A stretch of DNA of 20,061 bases from an uncultured Lachnospiraceae bacterium (GTDB lineage: Bacteria > Bacillota > Clostridia > Lachnospirales > Lachnospiraceae), in contig CAKRNX010000027.1 of NCBI GenBank assembly GCA_934371475.1, forward strand, positions 1 to 20,061, read 5' to 3'. How positions within the stretch are numbered: position 1 is the stretch's first letter; every line of letters begins with the position of its first letter. The notes under the pieces are model-generated. The model ran no database searches, had not been told where the DNA came from, and was given only the letters and a program-made list of their open reading frames with translations. This document shows positions 1-7,315 of the stretch, piece by piece. The translations under genes were made by a program, and so were the position numbers.

Positions 1-1
1 G

Positions 2-799
2 CGTCACATTTTTGAAAAACTGCTCTATGAATTCCCACTGGTGCGGCTGGAATTTTTTGTGCCAAGGTGGATGGAGATGCTGAGCAATGATCATTGGATG
101 AAACAGGAACTCCTGGAAGAGGTTCATCGCATTATGGAACAGGTCCATGCGGTGAGAGATGTTACCCAGGAGCTGGTATCGATTGAAAAGCCTTTTATAA
201 AAAAAACAAAGCTGGAAAAAATTAATTATGCGCAGGGGCTGGCGGAAGTGTCACTTGAACCGGAAGAACGCTATTATTATGAGGTACTTAGCGAGATTAC
301 CGGTATTGACATTAAGGGCGAATATCAGCTTATTTCCATGCTGAAAGAGCTGTCAGGAAATAAAAAAGAATATGAAAGTGTGGGAGAGGCAGTTCAGTCT
401 GTCCGTCTTAGCGGTTACGGTATTATGAAACCGGATCGGGAGGAGATTACACTGGAAGAACCGCAGGTAATCCGTCAGGGCAATAAATACGGAGTCAGGA
501 TCAGGGCCAGCAGTCCTTCCGTACATCTGATACGGGCAGATATTGAGACAGAAATCGCGCCGATTGTGGGAACGGAAGCACAGGCAGAGGATCTGATACA
601 ATATATTAAAGCGTCACAGAAAGAAAATGGAAGCATCTGGCAGACCACTATTTTTGGAAAAACGGTAGAACAGCTGGTGATGGACGGGATACATGCCAAA
701 CTGGCACAGATCGGAGAGGAGAGTCGAAGTAAACTACAGGATACAATGAAACGGGTGGTGAATGAATCAAACGGCGGGTTAATCTGTATTATTATCTGA
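2..799 (+). CDS. spoIVA: Stage IV sporulation protein A (SpoIVA), C-terminal part
   Basis: SpoIVA is the cytoskeletal ATPase that polymerises on the outer forespore membrane and anchors the spore coat. The frame is open from the first bases of the window, so the gene starts upstream. The GTG at 41 is an internal codon and has no convincing ribosome binding site. About 265 residues are visible; the family is usually about 490, so the N-terminal GTPase-like domain with its Walker A motif is off-window. What remains is the middle and C-terminal region (RHIFEKLLYEFPL, then FFVPRWMEML), ending in the characteristic hydrophobic tail GGLICIII, which in this family is needed for membrane targeting. 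The family assignment rests on the overall sequence pattern and this tail. Its presence implies an endospore former. Confidence 0.93.
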   Translation, partial: RHIFEKLLYEFPLVRLEFFVPRWMEMLSNDHWMKQELLEEVHRIMEQVHAVRDVTQELVSIEKPFIKKTKLEKINYAQGLAEVSLEPEERYYYEVLSEITGIDIKGEYQLISMLKELSGNKKEYESVGEAVQSVRLSGYGIMKPDREEITLEEPQVIRQGNKYGVRIRASSPSVHLIRADIETEIAPIVGTEAQAEDLIQYIKASQKENGSIWQTTIFGKTVEQLVMDGIHAKLAQIGEESRSKLQDTMKRVVNESNGGLICIII

Positions 800-823
800 G
801 AATGATCTGAGAAAATTCTGACT

Positions 824-851
824 GCCGGCGGAGCGGTAAGTTTCCGCTGGC
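824..851 (+). other. Stem-loop downstream of spoIVA
   Basis: The arm GCCGGCGGA (824-832) can pair with TCCGCTGGC (843-851) through nine pairs including one G-U, closing a 10-base loop. It lies 24 bases after the spoIVA stop, where a terminator would be expected. No run of T follows; instead the palindromic repeat at 852 begins at once. It may be a weak or damaged terminator, or the outer part of the repeat unit. Confidence 0.45.
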
Positions 852-938
852 ATATCAGATACAGGAAGACTCACGACGGTAAAATCAAGAATGCCCCGGC
901 ATAATTGCAGAGGAGGGAGTCTCACCTCACATCTGATG
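852..938. repeat. Palindromic dispersed repeat, copy 1
   Basis: This segment is bounded by ATATCAGAT on the left and CACATCTGATG on the right, which are near-inverted copies of each other. Its centre is a GC-rich near-palindrome, GAATGCCCCGGCAT. A second copy with the same ends, the same order of motifs and a very similar centre lies at 14098-14192. Both copies are intergenic. The length differs (87 versus 95 bases), with indels between the conserved blocks. Function is unknown; it resembles a small palindromic interspersed element that could fold as RNA on either strand. Confidence 0.6.
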
Positions 939-992
939 TAAAGAGATAGAGCATTTGCAGGGATGCGGTTGCCTGAAATAGCGGCAGTTTCA

Positions 993-1021
993 TTGACAAG
1001 GAGACAGATTTGAGATATAAT
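993..1021 (+). promoter_or_regulatory. Consensus SigA promoter for the SleB-like gene
   Basis: A perfect TTGACA (993-998) and a perfect TATAAT (1016-1021) are separated by 17 bases. Initiation near 1028 would give a leader of about 170 bases before the ATG at 1202. It points to vegetative expression rather than expression by a sporulation sigma factor. A short palindrome TTTGTAACAAA (1041-1051) lies just after the expected start and could be an operator. Confidence 0.8.
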
Positions 1022-1065
1022 GTCAAAAGATTGTAATATATTTGTAACAAACAAGAGGGTATGCC

Positions 1066-1190
1066 CGACAGAAAAGAGTGTCAGAGGCTGCTGCACAGGA
1101 ATTTTGCATGGCAGCGCAGCGAAAGCTTTTCTGTAAAAGATGGAGAAGGTAAATTCTAAGAGACAGAATTTACTGTCCCTGTCAGGGCGG
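1066..1190 (+). other. Structured 5' leader of the SleB-like gene
   Basis: The leader holds a series of potential hairpins: GACA/TGTC near 1067-1082, an imperfect stem with arms GCTGCTGCA and TGCATGGCAGC around 1088-1120, a perfect nine-pair stem GTAAATTCT/AGAATTTAC (1149-1157 with 1165-1173), and a compact palindrome CCCTGTCAGGG (1177-1187) ending just before the ribosome binding site. I do not recognise a known riboswitch. Specifically, I do not see the conserved sequence blocks of the c-di-AMP or c-di-GMP classes that often control wall hydrolases. Confidence 0.5.
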
Positions 1191-1201
1191 TGGGAGGAAG
1201 C

Positions 1202-2440
1202 ATGAAACGAAAAACATATGTGACAGCATTACTTTTATTTTTGGCTTTTCTATTCTTAGCACCGGTGAAAGCCGATGCATCATGGGAACAGAATTCAGAT
1301 GGTACATATTCTTACTACAACAAAAATGGAAAGAAACTGTCCAGTCAGTGGTTTGATGAACAGAAAGTCGGGTTTGTAAAGGTTGGCTCAACTACGTACT
1401 GTTACAAACAGAACGGAAAGTATTATAAGGGATGGCTGACTGTGGGCAGCAAAAAATATTTTATTTCATCGAAAGGTGTGCTGCTGAAATCAAAGTGGAT
1501 TATTTCAGGCGGGAAAAAGTATTTTGCATCCAAAAACGGTAAGATATACAGGAACTGTCTGGTGAAGATCGGATCCTATTATTATGGATTTAACAGTGGA
1601 GGCGTCATGCTGACCGGAAAGTCTCAGCTCAAGGGCAAGACATACTATTTTTCCAAAAAAACGGGACGCATGGTGCGAAAAGCTTTTGTGACGATTAGCG
1701 GCGAAAAGTATTACTTCAGTTCTAACGGAGTGCTGGGAAGCAAACTGTGGATAAATAATTATTTCATTGATGCGGACGGCAAAATCACCAAGAGCAAATG
1801 GGTGGGCAGCCGGTATGTAGGAAAAGATGGTCATCCGATAAAAGGGCTTCACAAGCTGAGCGGCACATACTATTATTTTGATAAATCGACCGGCAAAAAG
1901 TTGGTCAATACCAGCAAAAAAGTCAAAGGTGTGACATATTATTTTGATAAAGACGGAAAAGGCAGTACAACCAAGACAGATACACCCAGCGTAAAGGTGC
2001 AGAGTACATACTATACGGATCCTGTGGTAAGCGATGAAGTGCTTCTGTCTGCGATTATCTATTGTGAGGCGGGCAATCAGCCCTATTACGGGCAACTTGC
2101 TGTCGGAATGGTGATTACCAACAGAATGAGGAGTTCTGCGTTCCCGTCAAAGCTGAAAGAAGTGGTTTATCAGACTGTGCAGTTCTCACCGACTTTTGAC
2201 GGGGCACTGACCCGCGCCCTGAAAAATCAGGGTCTGATCACTGAGAGCTGCAAAAAAGCAGCGGCGGAAGTGTTGAGCAAGTACAAGGCCAACAGTTATA
2301 CGGTTATGGTAAATGATAAGGCGCTGAATATGAAGAACTATCTGTTCTTTATGACAAAGCCGGCGTATAACCGTCTGAAGCTGTCTTCGCCTTATAGGCA
2401 GCTGGGTGATCACGTATTTTTCAAAAAATGGCAGTATTAA
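1202..2440 (+). CDS. Secreted cell-wall hydrolase: wall-binding repeats plus SleB/CwlJ-type domain
   Basis: The product is predicted to be an exported peptidoglycan hydrolase of 412 residues. I chose the ATG at 1202 because GGAGG lies at 1193-1197; an in-frame GTG at 1190 has no ribosome binding site. The N-terminus is a clear signal peptide (MKRK, a hydrophobic core, then ADA before SWEQ). Residues about 30-260 are roughly ten imperfect 20-residue repeats rich in GKKYYF and G-W type patterns, as in choline/wall-binding repeats. Residues about 276-412 match the Hydrolase_2 family of SleB and CwlJ: ILLSAIIYCEAG-like sequence with the conserved Glu289, then GQLAVGMVITNR and VVYQTVQFSP. The neighbour spoIVA suggests a spore link, but the consensus SigA promoter argues for use in growing cells. 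A terminator follows. Family assignment is firm; the biological role is open. Confidence 0.85.
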   Translation: MKRKTYVTALLLFLAFLFLAPVKADASWEQNSDGTYSYYNKNGKKLSSQWFDEQKVGFVKVGSTTYCYKQNGKYYKGWLTVGSKKYFISSKGVLLKSKWIISGGKKYFASKNGKIYRNCLVKIGSYYYGFNSGGVMLTGKSQLKGKTYYFSKKTGRMVRKAFVTISGEKYYFSSNGVLGSKLWINNYFIDADGKITKSKWVGSRYVGKDGHPIKGLHKLSGTYYYFDKSTGKKLVNTSKKVKGVTYYFDKDGKGSTTKTDTPSVKVQSTYYTDPVVSDEVLLSAIIYCEAGNQPYYGQLAVGMVITNRMRSSAFPSKLKEVVYQTVQFSPTFDGALTRALKNQGLITESCKKAAAEVLSKYKANSYTVMVNDKALNMKNYLFFMTKPAYNRLKLSSPYRQLGDHVFFKKWQY

Positions 2441-2467
2441 TGAGCCAAGAAGATGGAAGTATTCTTG

Positions 2468-2495
2468 CCCCCTGTACAGCGTGCAGGGGGTTTTT
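2468..2495 (+). terminator. Rho-independent terminator after the wall hydrolase gene
   Basis: CCCCCTG and CAGGGGG form a strong seven-pair stem around a short loop and are followed directly by five T residues. It sits 27 bases after the stop codon and separates this unit from the LIV operon. Confidence 0.88.
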
Positions 2496-2505
2496 ATGTT
2501 ATATA

Positions 2506-2519
2506 TTGTCAGGTGACAA
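2506..2519. promoter_or_regulatory. Palindrome TTGTCA-GG-TGACAA upstream of the LIV promoter
   Basis: This is a perfect inverted repeat with six-base arms around GG, about 120 bases before the main LIV promoter. It could be a transcription factor site. No matching palindrome was seen elsewhere upstream of this operon, so the role is only a suggestion. Confidence 0.3.
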
Positions 2520-2601
2520 AGTGCTGAAACAGAAAAAGTTTCGAAATTAGGAAAACAGTAACATAAAAATAGGAAATTACAGAAAAAAATGTCAAAAAAT
2601 A

Positions 2602-2630
2602 TGTACAGAGGGACATCTTTATTGTATAAT
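2602..2630 (+). promoter_or_regulatory. Possible second promoter for the LIV operon
   Basis: TGTACA (2602-2607) and a perfect TATAAT (2625-2630) are spaced by 17 bases in an A/T-rich stretch. The -35 box matches the consensus at four of six positions. It lies directly upstream of the stronger promoter at 2641-2669, so the two may act in tandem. Confidence 0.4.
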
Positions 2631-2640
2631 GAAAAAATAA

Positions 2641-2669
2641 TTGACATTCGTGTTAAACTAAATTATAAT
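2641..2669 (+). promoter_or_regulatory. Consensus SigA promoter of the LIV transporter operon
   Basis: TTGACA (2641-2646) and TATAAT (2664-2669) are both perfect and separated by 17 bases. Transcription would begin about 40 bases before the binding-protein ATG at 2715, which has GGAGG at 2701-2705. This predicts strong expression unless an operator limits it. Confidence 0.85.
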
Positions 2670-2714
2670 TCATACTAAACATACTACACAGGTAGGAAAA
2701 GGAGGATTTTCTGA

Positions 2715-3878
2715 ATGAAGAAAAAAACTTTAACAGCATTAACTGCAGCCGTAGGACTGAGTCTCTGCATGGGAATGACCGCTATGGCAGAACTGGATAC
2801 TTCAAACCCTATTAAGATTGGTTATGTGGGAGCCCTTTCCGGCGATACTGCTCTGTGGGGGCAGGCCGGACTGAACGGCATGAAGCTGACTGCAAAGCAG
2901 ATCAATGAAGACGGAGGCATCCTTGGGAGAGAAGTGCAGATTATCGGTCTGGACGGCAAAGGTGCTCCAGATGATTCTGTAACAGCATACAAAAAACTGG
3001 TAGAGGAAGAAGGCGTATGTGCAGTTGTAGGTACCAACTTCTCCAGCTGTAACATCGCGATTGCAGCTGTTGCAGACGAACTGGAAGTTCCGGTTATTGC
3101 CACAGCAGCATCTAATGAGCTGGTAACAGTTGATGCGAACGGCGAACTCCATCCCTACTCATTCCGACTGTGCTTTATTGATTCCTATATGGGATATCTG
3201 GCAGGTTCTTACGCTTACACCGAGCTGGGACTGAAAACCTGTGCGATTATCGAGGATATCACCGACAGTTACAGCACCAGCGTAGGCAACTACATGGTTG
3301 AGACTTTCACAAATCTGGGCGGTGAGCTGGTTGATTCTGAGGAAGCCCAGAACGGAGACAATGATTTCCGTGCACAGCTGACCAAAATTGCAGCTTCTCA
3401 GCCGGATGTAGTGTTCATTCCCTGGAACTATGAGAATGTATGCCTGATTGCACAGCAGGCCCGTGAGCTTGGTATCACCAGTGTATTCTTCGGCGCTGAC
3501 GGATGGGATACCACTGAGCTGATCGAGCTTTCCAACGGAGCGCTGGAGGGCTGCTATTATGTGTCCAGACCTGGATTTAATCTGCCGGAGGCAGCAGCTT
3601 ATGGTGAAATTTACAGTGCAGAATACAATGTGGCGCTGGAAACAGAGTGCCTGTATGGAAATGACGGTGTAATGTGGATTAAGCAGGCAATCGAGCAGGC
3701 TGGCAGTGATGATCCCAAAGCAATTCGTGACGTGCTGGAAAATACCGATAGTTTTGATGGACTGCTGGGTCATATGAGCATTGATCCGACCAACCATAAT
3801 CCGAGCCGTGATGCTGCTATCTTCACTGTGAAAGACAATGAAGTGCAGTATGTAGGTATCTACGAACCGGAGGCATAA
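2715..3878 (+). CDS. livJ: LIV-type ABC transporter substrate-binding protein
   Basis: This is the extracytoplasmic receptor of a branched-chain amino acid type ABC transporter, 387 residues, of the type I periplasmic-binding fold. After the signal peptide the mature part starts with the family pattern PIKIGYVGALSGDTALWGQ, followed by GLNGMKLTAKQIN and DDSVTAYKKLVEEEGVCAVVG. It is the first gene of an operon with livH, livM, livG and livF. The signal peptide ends in TAMA before E, a good signal peptidase I site. The only Cys in it (Cys18, context LSLC) does not fit a lipobox well, which is unusual for a binding protein in a Gram-positive cell. True ligand could be leucine/isoleucine/valine or another solute; family members also bind amides and aromatic compounds. 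Confidence 0.9.
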   Translation: MKKKTLTALTAAVGLSLCMGMTAMAELDTSNPIKIGYVGALSGDTALWGQAGLNGMKLTAKQINEDGGILGREVQIIGLDGKGAPDDSVTAYKKLVEEEGVCAVVGTNFSSCNIAIAAVADELEVPVIATAASNELVTVDANGELHPYSFRLCFIDSYMGYLAGSYAYTELGLKTCAIIEDITDSYSTSVGNYMVETFTNLGGELVDSEEAQNGDNDFRAQLTKIAASQPDVVFIPWNYENVCLIAQQARELGITSVFFGADGWDTTELIELSNGALEGCYYVSRPGFNLPEAAAYGEIYSAEYNVALETECLYGNDGVMWIKQAIEQAGSDDPKAIRDVLENTDSFDGLLGHMSIDPTNHNPSRDAAIFTVKDNEVQYVGIYEPEA

Positions 3879-3899
3879 AAGACGGTTAAACAGAATAGT

Positions 3900-3999
3900 A
3901 AAACCGGGGGTCTTACGTTGTGCCCAGACGACAGTCGGGATGACAGAGACTTCCGGTTTTGAAACGGCAATAAGAAACCCGCGCTGCGTGTTTCTTTTT
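3900..3999 (+). terminator. Attenuator-like structured region between binding protein and permeases
   Basis: Two structures fill the 159-base gap before livH. AAAACCGG (3900-3907) pairs with CCGGTTTT (3953-3960) around a loop that itself contains a CCC-GAC/GTC-GGG stem. Next, AAGAAAC (3972-3978) pairs with GTTTCTT (3990-3996), followed by T residues to 3999, giving a weak rho-independent terminator. Partial termination here would make the binding protein more abundant than the membrane subunits, a common arrangement in ABC operons. Confidence 0.6.
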
Positions 4000-4037
4000 G
4001 CGCGTATATGAAAGTACAGTGTGAGGAGACTTGGAAG

Positions 4038-4916
4038 ATGAAGATTTTGTTGCAGCAGATTATTACCGGGATTTCAATCGGAAGTATCTACGCGTTGATT
4101 GCTTCCGGTTATGCTCTGGTTTACAGTTTACTGGATTTCTCCAACTGGGCGCACGGTGAAGTCTGTATGCTGGGAGCATATGTGTGTTTTATGGCGACAA
4201 CTGTGGACAAGATGCCGTTCTGGCTGTCCTGTATTATCGGAATTGGAGGAGCGGCTGCGATCAGTTTTCTGAATGAGAAGATTGCCTACCGCAAGATCCG
4301 GAATAACGGATCACCGAATATGTTTCTGATGATTGCCGCCATGGGTTTGTCTACCACATATCAGAACCTGGCCAACGTAGTCTGGGGTTCCAAGTTCAAA
4401 CAGCTTCCAAAGGTATTTTCTGTGGGAACGATCAATCTGGATGGTGTTTATGTGGGAACCACAGATATGCTCTGCCTGGCTTTGGCCATCATCGCTCTGG
4501 TGATTTTACTTCTGATTATTAACAAAACGAAATTTGGCCTGCATGTACGGGCCGTTGCCTGCAGCAGCCGCACAGCCGGACTGCTGGGGATCAAAATTGA
4601 CCGCGTGATTGCTGTTGTGTTTATGCTGGCCGGAGCTCTGGCTGGTCTTGCAGGCATCATGTACGGTATGAAATACAATATTTATCCCACAATGGGTAAT
4701 GTAGGCTTGAAAGCGTTTATTGCATCTGTAATCGGCGGCCTCGGCAGCGTACCGGGAGCTATTGTCGGTGCTGTATTGCTCGGTCTGATTGAGACAGTTG
4801 TTTCAGGATATATCAGTTCCGGACTGAGAGATCTGATATCATTCTGTCTTCTGATTATTATATTGCTGATCCGTCCCAGCGGTCTGTTCGGTGTGGACGT
4901 TCAGGAAAAGGCTTAG
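4038..4916 (+). CDS. livH: LIV-type ABC transporter permease, LivH family
   Basis: This is one of two membrane subunits of the transporter, 292 residues and very hydrophobic, with about eight predicted membrane segments. The start is set at the ATG at 4038 because GAGGAG lies at 4023-4028; an in-frame ATG at 4008 has no ribosome binding site. Family features are the N-terminal GISIGSIYALIASGYALVYSLLDFSNWAHGE, the central FGLHVRAVACSSRTAGLLGI loop that contacts the ATPase, and the C-terminal ASVIGGLGSVPGAIVGAVLLGLIE. The stop overlaps the ribosome binding site region of livM, 12 bases before its ATG. Confidence 0.92.
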   Translation: MKILLQQIITGISIGSIYALIASGYALVYSLLDFSNWAHGEVCMLGAYVCFMATTVDKMPFWLSCIIGIGGAAAISFLNEKIAYRKIRNNGSPNMFLMIAAMGLSTTYQNLANVVWGSKFKQLPKVFSVGTINLDGVYVGTTDMLCLALAIIALVILLLIINKTKFGLHVRAVACSSRTAGLLGIKIDRVIAVVFMLAGALAGLAGIMYGMKYNIYPTMGNVGLKAFIASVIGGLGSVPGAIVGAVLLGLIETVVSGYISSGLRDLISFCLLIIILLIRPSGLFGVDVQEKA

Positions 4917-4928
4917 GAGGAGAATGGT

Positions 4929-5816
4929 ATGTTGAATTCATTTCAGGAAGGTGTACTTGTTATCTGCTGTGTGAATATGATTGCTGTTCTGGGTATGTCA
5001 GTGCTGACCGGTTTTACCCGTCTGTTTTCGTTTGGAAATGCGGGATTTATGTCGATTGGTGCCTATACAGCGGCAATCTGCAGCGTTCAGTTTCAGATTC
5101 CGTTTGTATTTTCCATCCTCATTGGCGCAGTAGTGGCCGGTGTGGTTGCCTACATACTGGGAAGTCTGACCATCCGGCTGAGAGGCGATTATTTCCTGAT
5201 CAGCTGTCTGGGCTTTGGCGAATGTGTCAGAGTGCTGTTTAACTATACGAAAAATATTACCGGTGGTGCCAATGGTTATTCCAATATTCCGTACAAAACG
5301 ACAGGCGTAGTGGCCGTGGTCTGCACGGTGCTGGCTTTTGTCATTGCATGGAACTTTATTCATTCCAGATATGGACAGGCCCTGTCTGCTATCCGTGAGA
5401 ATGAGGTTGCCGCAGCTGCCAACGGTATTAATGTGGTTAGATATAAGAAGATGTCATTTGTGTTCAGCGCAATTTATGCCGGATGGGCCGGCGGTCTGTA
5501 CGCACATTATCTGCGCTTTATTACGCCGACACTGTTTAACTTGGGAAAGAGCAGCGAGCTGGTAATTACAACCGTACTGGGCGGTCTGGGCAGTCTGACC
5601 GGAAGTGTGCTGGGTACGATTATCGTACAGATTCTGCCGGAGATTTTCCGAAATCTGTCCGAGTACCGTATGCTGTTTTATGGCATCGCTGTTGTGCTGG
5701 TAATTTTGCTGCGTCCCAATGGACTTTATGGATACAGAGAGTTCAGCCTGAAGCGTCTGATTGCCAGGATCAGAAATATTGGAACATCGAAAGCATCGGA
5801 GGGTAAGAAATCATGA
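4929..5816 (+). CDS. livM: LIV-type ABC transporter permease, LivM family
   Basis: This is the second membrane subunit, 295 residues. It carries the LivM hallmarks: MSVLTGFTRLFSFGNAGFMSIGAYTAA near the N-terminus, RLRGDYFLISCLGFGECVR, the cytoplasmic SRYGQALSAIRENEVAAAANGINVVRYK coupling loop, and ELVITTVLGGLGSLTGSVLG near the C-terminus. A strong GGAGGAG precedes the ATG. The last four bases overlap the start of livG (ATGA), which indicates translational coupling. Confidence 0.92.
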   Translation: MLNSFQEGVLVICCVNMIAVLGMSVLTGFTRLFSFGNAGFMSIGAYTAAICSVQFQIPFVFSILIGAVVAGVVAYILGSLTIRLRGDYFLISCLGFGECVRVLFNYTKNITGGANGYSNIPYKTTGVVAVVCTVLAFVIAWNFIHSRYGQALSAIRENEVAAAANGINVVRYKKMSFVFSAIYAGWAGGLYAHYLRFITPTLFNLGKSSELVITTVLGGLGSLTGSVLGTIIVQILPEIFRNLSEYRMLFYGIAVVLVILLRPNGLYGYREFSLKRLIARIRNIGTSKASEGKKS

Positions 5817-6583
5817 GTGAACCAATTCTTGAAATGCGAAATGTGGAGAAAAGATTTGGCGGCGTCCGGGCGATCGATAATTTCAGCCTGAAGGTAGAGC
5901 CGGGGATGATTTACGGTCTGATCGGCCCCAACGGAGCCGGAAAGACCACGATTTTTAATACAATCACAGGGATCTACCGGGCAGACGGCGGAGAGATCTT
6001 TTTCGATGGCAAAAATATTACGAGAGTGGAGCCACATCGGGCAGCTGAACTGGGAATTGCCAGAACATTCCAGAACATCCGTCTGTTCGGCAATCTTTCT
6101 GTGAAAACAAATGTAGTGATTGCCTGCAACATGCATTCCAGATATCATCTGGGGGATGCGCTGTTCCGCAGTTCCCGTTACCGTAAAGTTACCAGAGAGA
6201 CGGAAGAAAAGGCGATGAGCTTCCTGGAGATCGTGGGACTGGCGGATAAAGCAGATGAGCTGGCCAGCGGTCTTCCTTACGGTCATCAGCGTAAGCTGGA
6301 GATTGCCAGGGCTATGGCGACAGATCCCAAGCTCCTCCTGCTGGATGAGCCGGCGGCGGGTATGAATGCGGATGAATCTCTGGAACTGGTAGATTTTATT
6401 TTCGATCTGAAAAAGAAATTCCCGATCACGATCTTGATGATTGAGCATCATATGGATGTGGTTACCAACCTGTGCGATGCGTGTACGGTATTGAATTTTG
6501 GAAAATCGCTTGCGGTAGGTACGGTGGATGAGATTAAGAAAAATCCCGAGGTAATCGCGGCATATCTGGGAGGAGACGAATAA
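5813..6583 (+). CDS. livG: LIV-type ABC transporter ATP-binding protein, LivG family
   Basis: One of two ATPases that power the transporter, 256 residues, acting at the inner face of the membrane. Walker A is GPNGAGKTT at residues 38-46. The signature region is the LivG-type SGLPYGHQRKLEIARA in place of a plain LSGGQ, followed directly by Walker B LLLLDEP. The switch His lies in IEHHMDVV. Order and overlaps (ATGA with livM, TAATG with livF) show a tight operon. Confidence 0.93.
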   Translation: MSEPILEMRNVEKRFGGVRAIDNFSLKVEPGMIYGLIGPNGAGKTTIFNTITGIYRADGGEIFFDGKNITRVEPHRAAELGIARTFQNIRLFGNLSVKTNVVIACNMHSRYHLGDALFRSSRYRKVTRETEEKAMSFLEIVGLADKADELASGLPYGHQRKLEIARAMATDPKLLLLDEPAAGMNADESLELVDFIFDLKKKFPITILMIEHHMDVVTNLCDACTVLNFGKSLAVGTVDEIKKNPEVIAAYLGGDE

Positions 6584-7296
6584 TGGCTGAAGTATTGCTG
6601 AAAGTAGAGCATTTGTCAGCAGCGTATGGCGGAATTCATGCACTGCATGATATTTCACTGGAAGTGAAAGAGGGCGAAATTGTAGCTGTTCTTGGTGCCA
6701 ACGGCGCAGGAAAGTCCACACTGCTCAAATGTTTATCCAGTGAAAAGAAACCGGTAAAAGGAAGTATTACTTTTGCAGGAAAGCCGCTTCCTTCCAAGCC
6801 TTACCATGTGGTGGAGAGCGGTATGGTGATTGTTCCGGAGGGGAGACAGATTTTCTATAAACTGTCAGTGCTGGATAACCTGCGGGTCGGATGCAGCCTG
6901 AGAAAAGATACGGCGGGCATCAAAGCAGATCTGGAGAGAGTATATACATTATTCCCCAGACTGAAGGAGCGGGAAAACCAGTACGGCGGCCTGCTTTCCG
7001 GAGGAGAACAGCAGATGCTTGCCATTGCCAGGGGTATGATGGCACGGCCCAAGCTGCTTATGTTGGATGAGCCCAGCCTGGGACTGGCACCGATTATTGT
7101 AAATCAGATCATGGAGATACTGAGAGAAGTTAACTCCACAGGCACAACGATTCTTCTGATTGAGCAGAATGCGAGAAAAGCTCTGAAACTGTGTGATCGG
7201 GCATATCTGATGAATGTAGGCAATGTAGTGACAGAAGGAACCGGACAGGAATTGCTGGCTGATGAAAAGCTGATGCAGGCATACCTGGGGCAGTAG
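6583..7296 (+). CDS. livF: LIV-type ABC transporter ATP-binding protein, LivF family
   Basis: The second ATPase subunit, 237 residues. Walker A is GANGAGKST (residues 38-46), the signature is LLSGGEQQMLAIARG, and Walker B is LLMLDEPSLGLAP, all typical of LivF. The IVPEGRQIFYKLSVLDNL stretch is the LivF Q-loop region. The ATG overlaps the livG stop by one base (TAATG). This completes a five-gene transporter set. Confidence 0.93.
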   Translation: MAEVLLKVEHLSAAYGGIHALHDISLEVKEGEIVAVLGANGAGKSTLLKCLSSEKKPVKGSITFAGKPLPSKPYHVVESGMVIVPEGRQIFYKLSVLDNLRVGCSLRKDTAGIKADLERVYTLFPRLKERENQYGGLLSGGEQQMLAIARGMMARPKLLMLDEPSLGLAPIIVNQIMEILREVNSTGTTILLIEQNARKALKLCDRAYLMNVGNVVTEGTGQELLADEKLMQAYLGQ

Positions 7297-7315
7297 ACAA
7301 AAAGAGGATGAGACA

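Noticed and set aside
1190..1201. Alternative GTG start for the wall hydrolase gene
   Set aside because: It has no ribosome binding site and would overlap the GGAGG that serves the ATG at 1202, which also opens directly into the signal peptide.
1280..1970. Tandem repeats in the wall hydrolase gene as possible DNA-level repeats
   Set aside because: They are protein-level wall-binding repeats with diverged DNA sequence, not a DNA repeat array or CRISPR.
4008..4037. Ten-residue N-terminal extension of LivH
   Set aside because: The upstream ATG follows directly on the attenuator-like hairpin without a ribosome binding site, and the GAGGAG at 4023 fits the ATG at 4038.
5726..6721. A 331-codon open frame on the minus strand across livM and livG
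   Set aside because: It lies entirely opposite well-supported transporter genes, has no family pattern, and no ribosome binding site or promoter was seen for it. Similar minus-strand frames at 1505-2095, 3159-3797 and 15922-16572 were rejected for the same reason.
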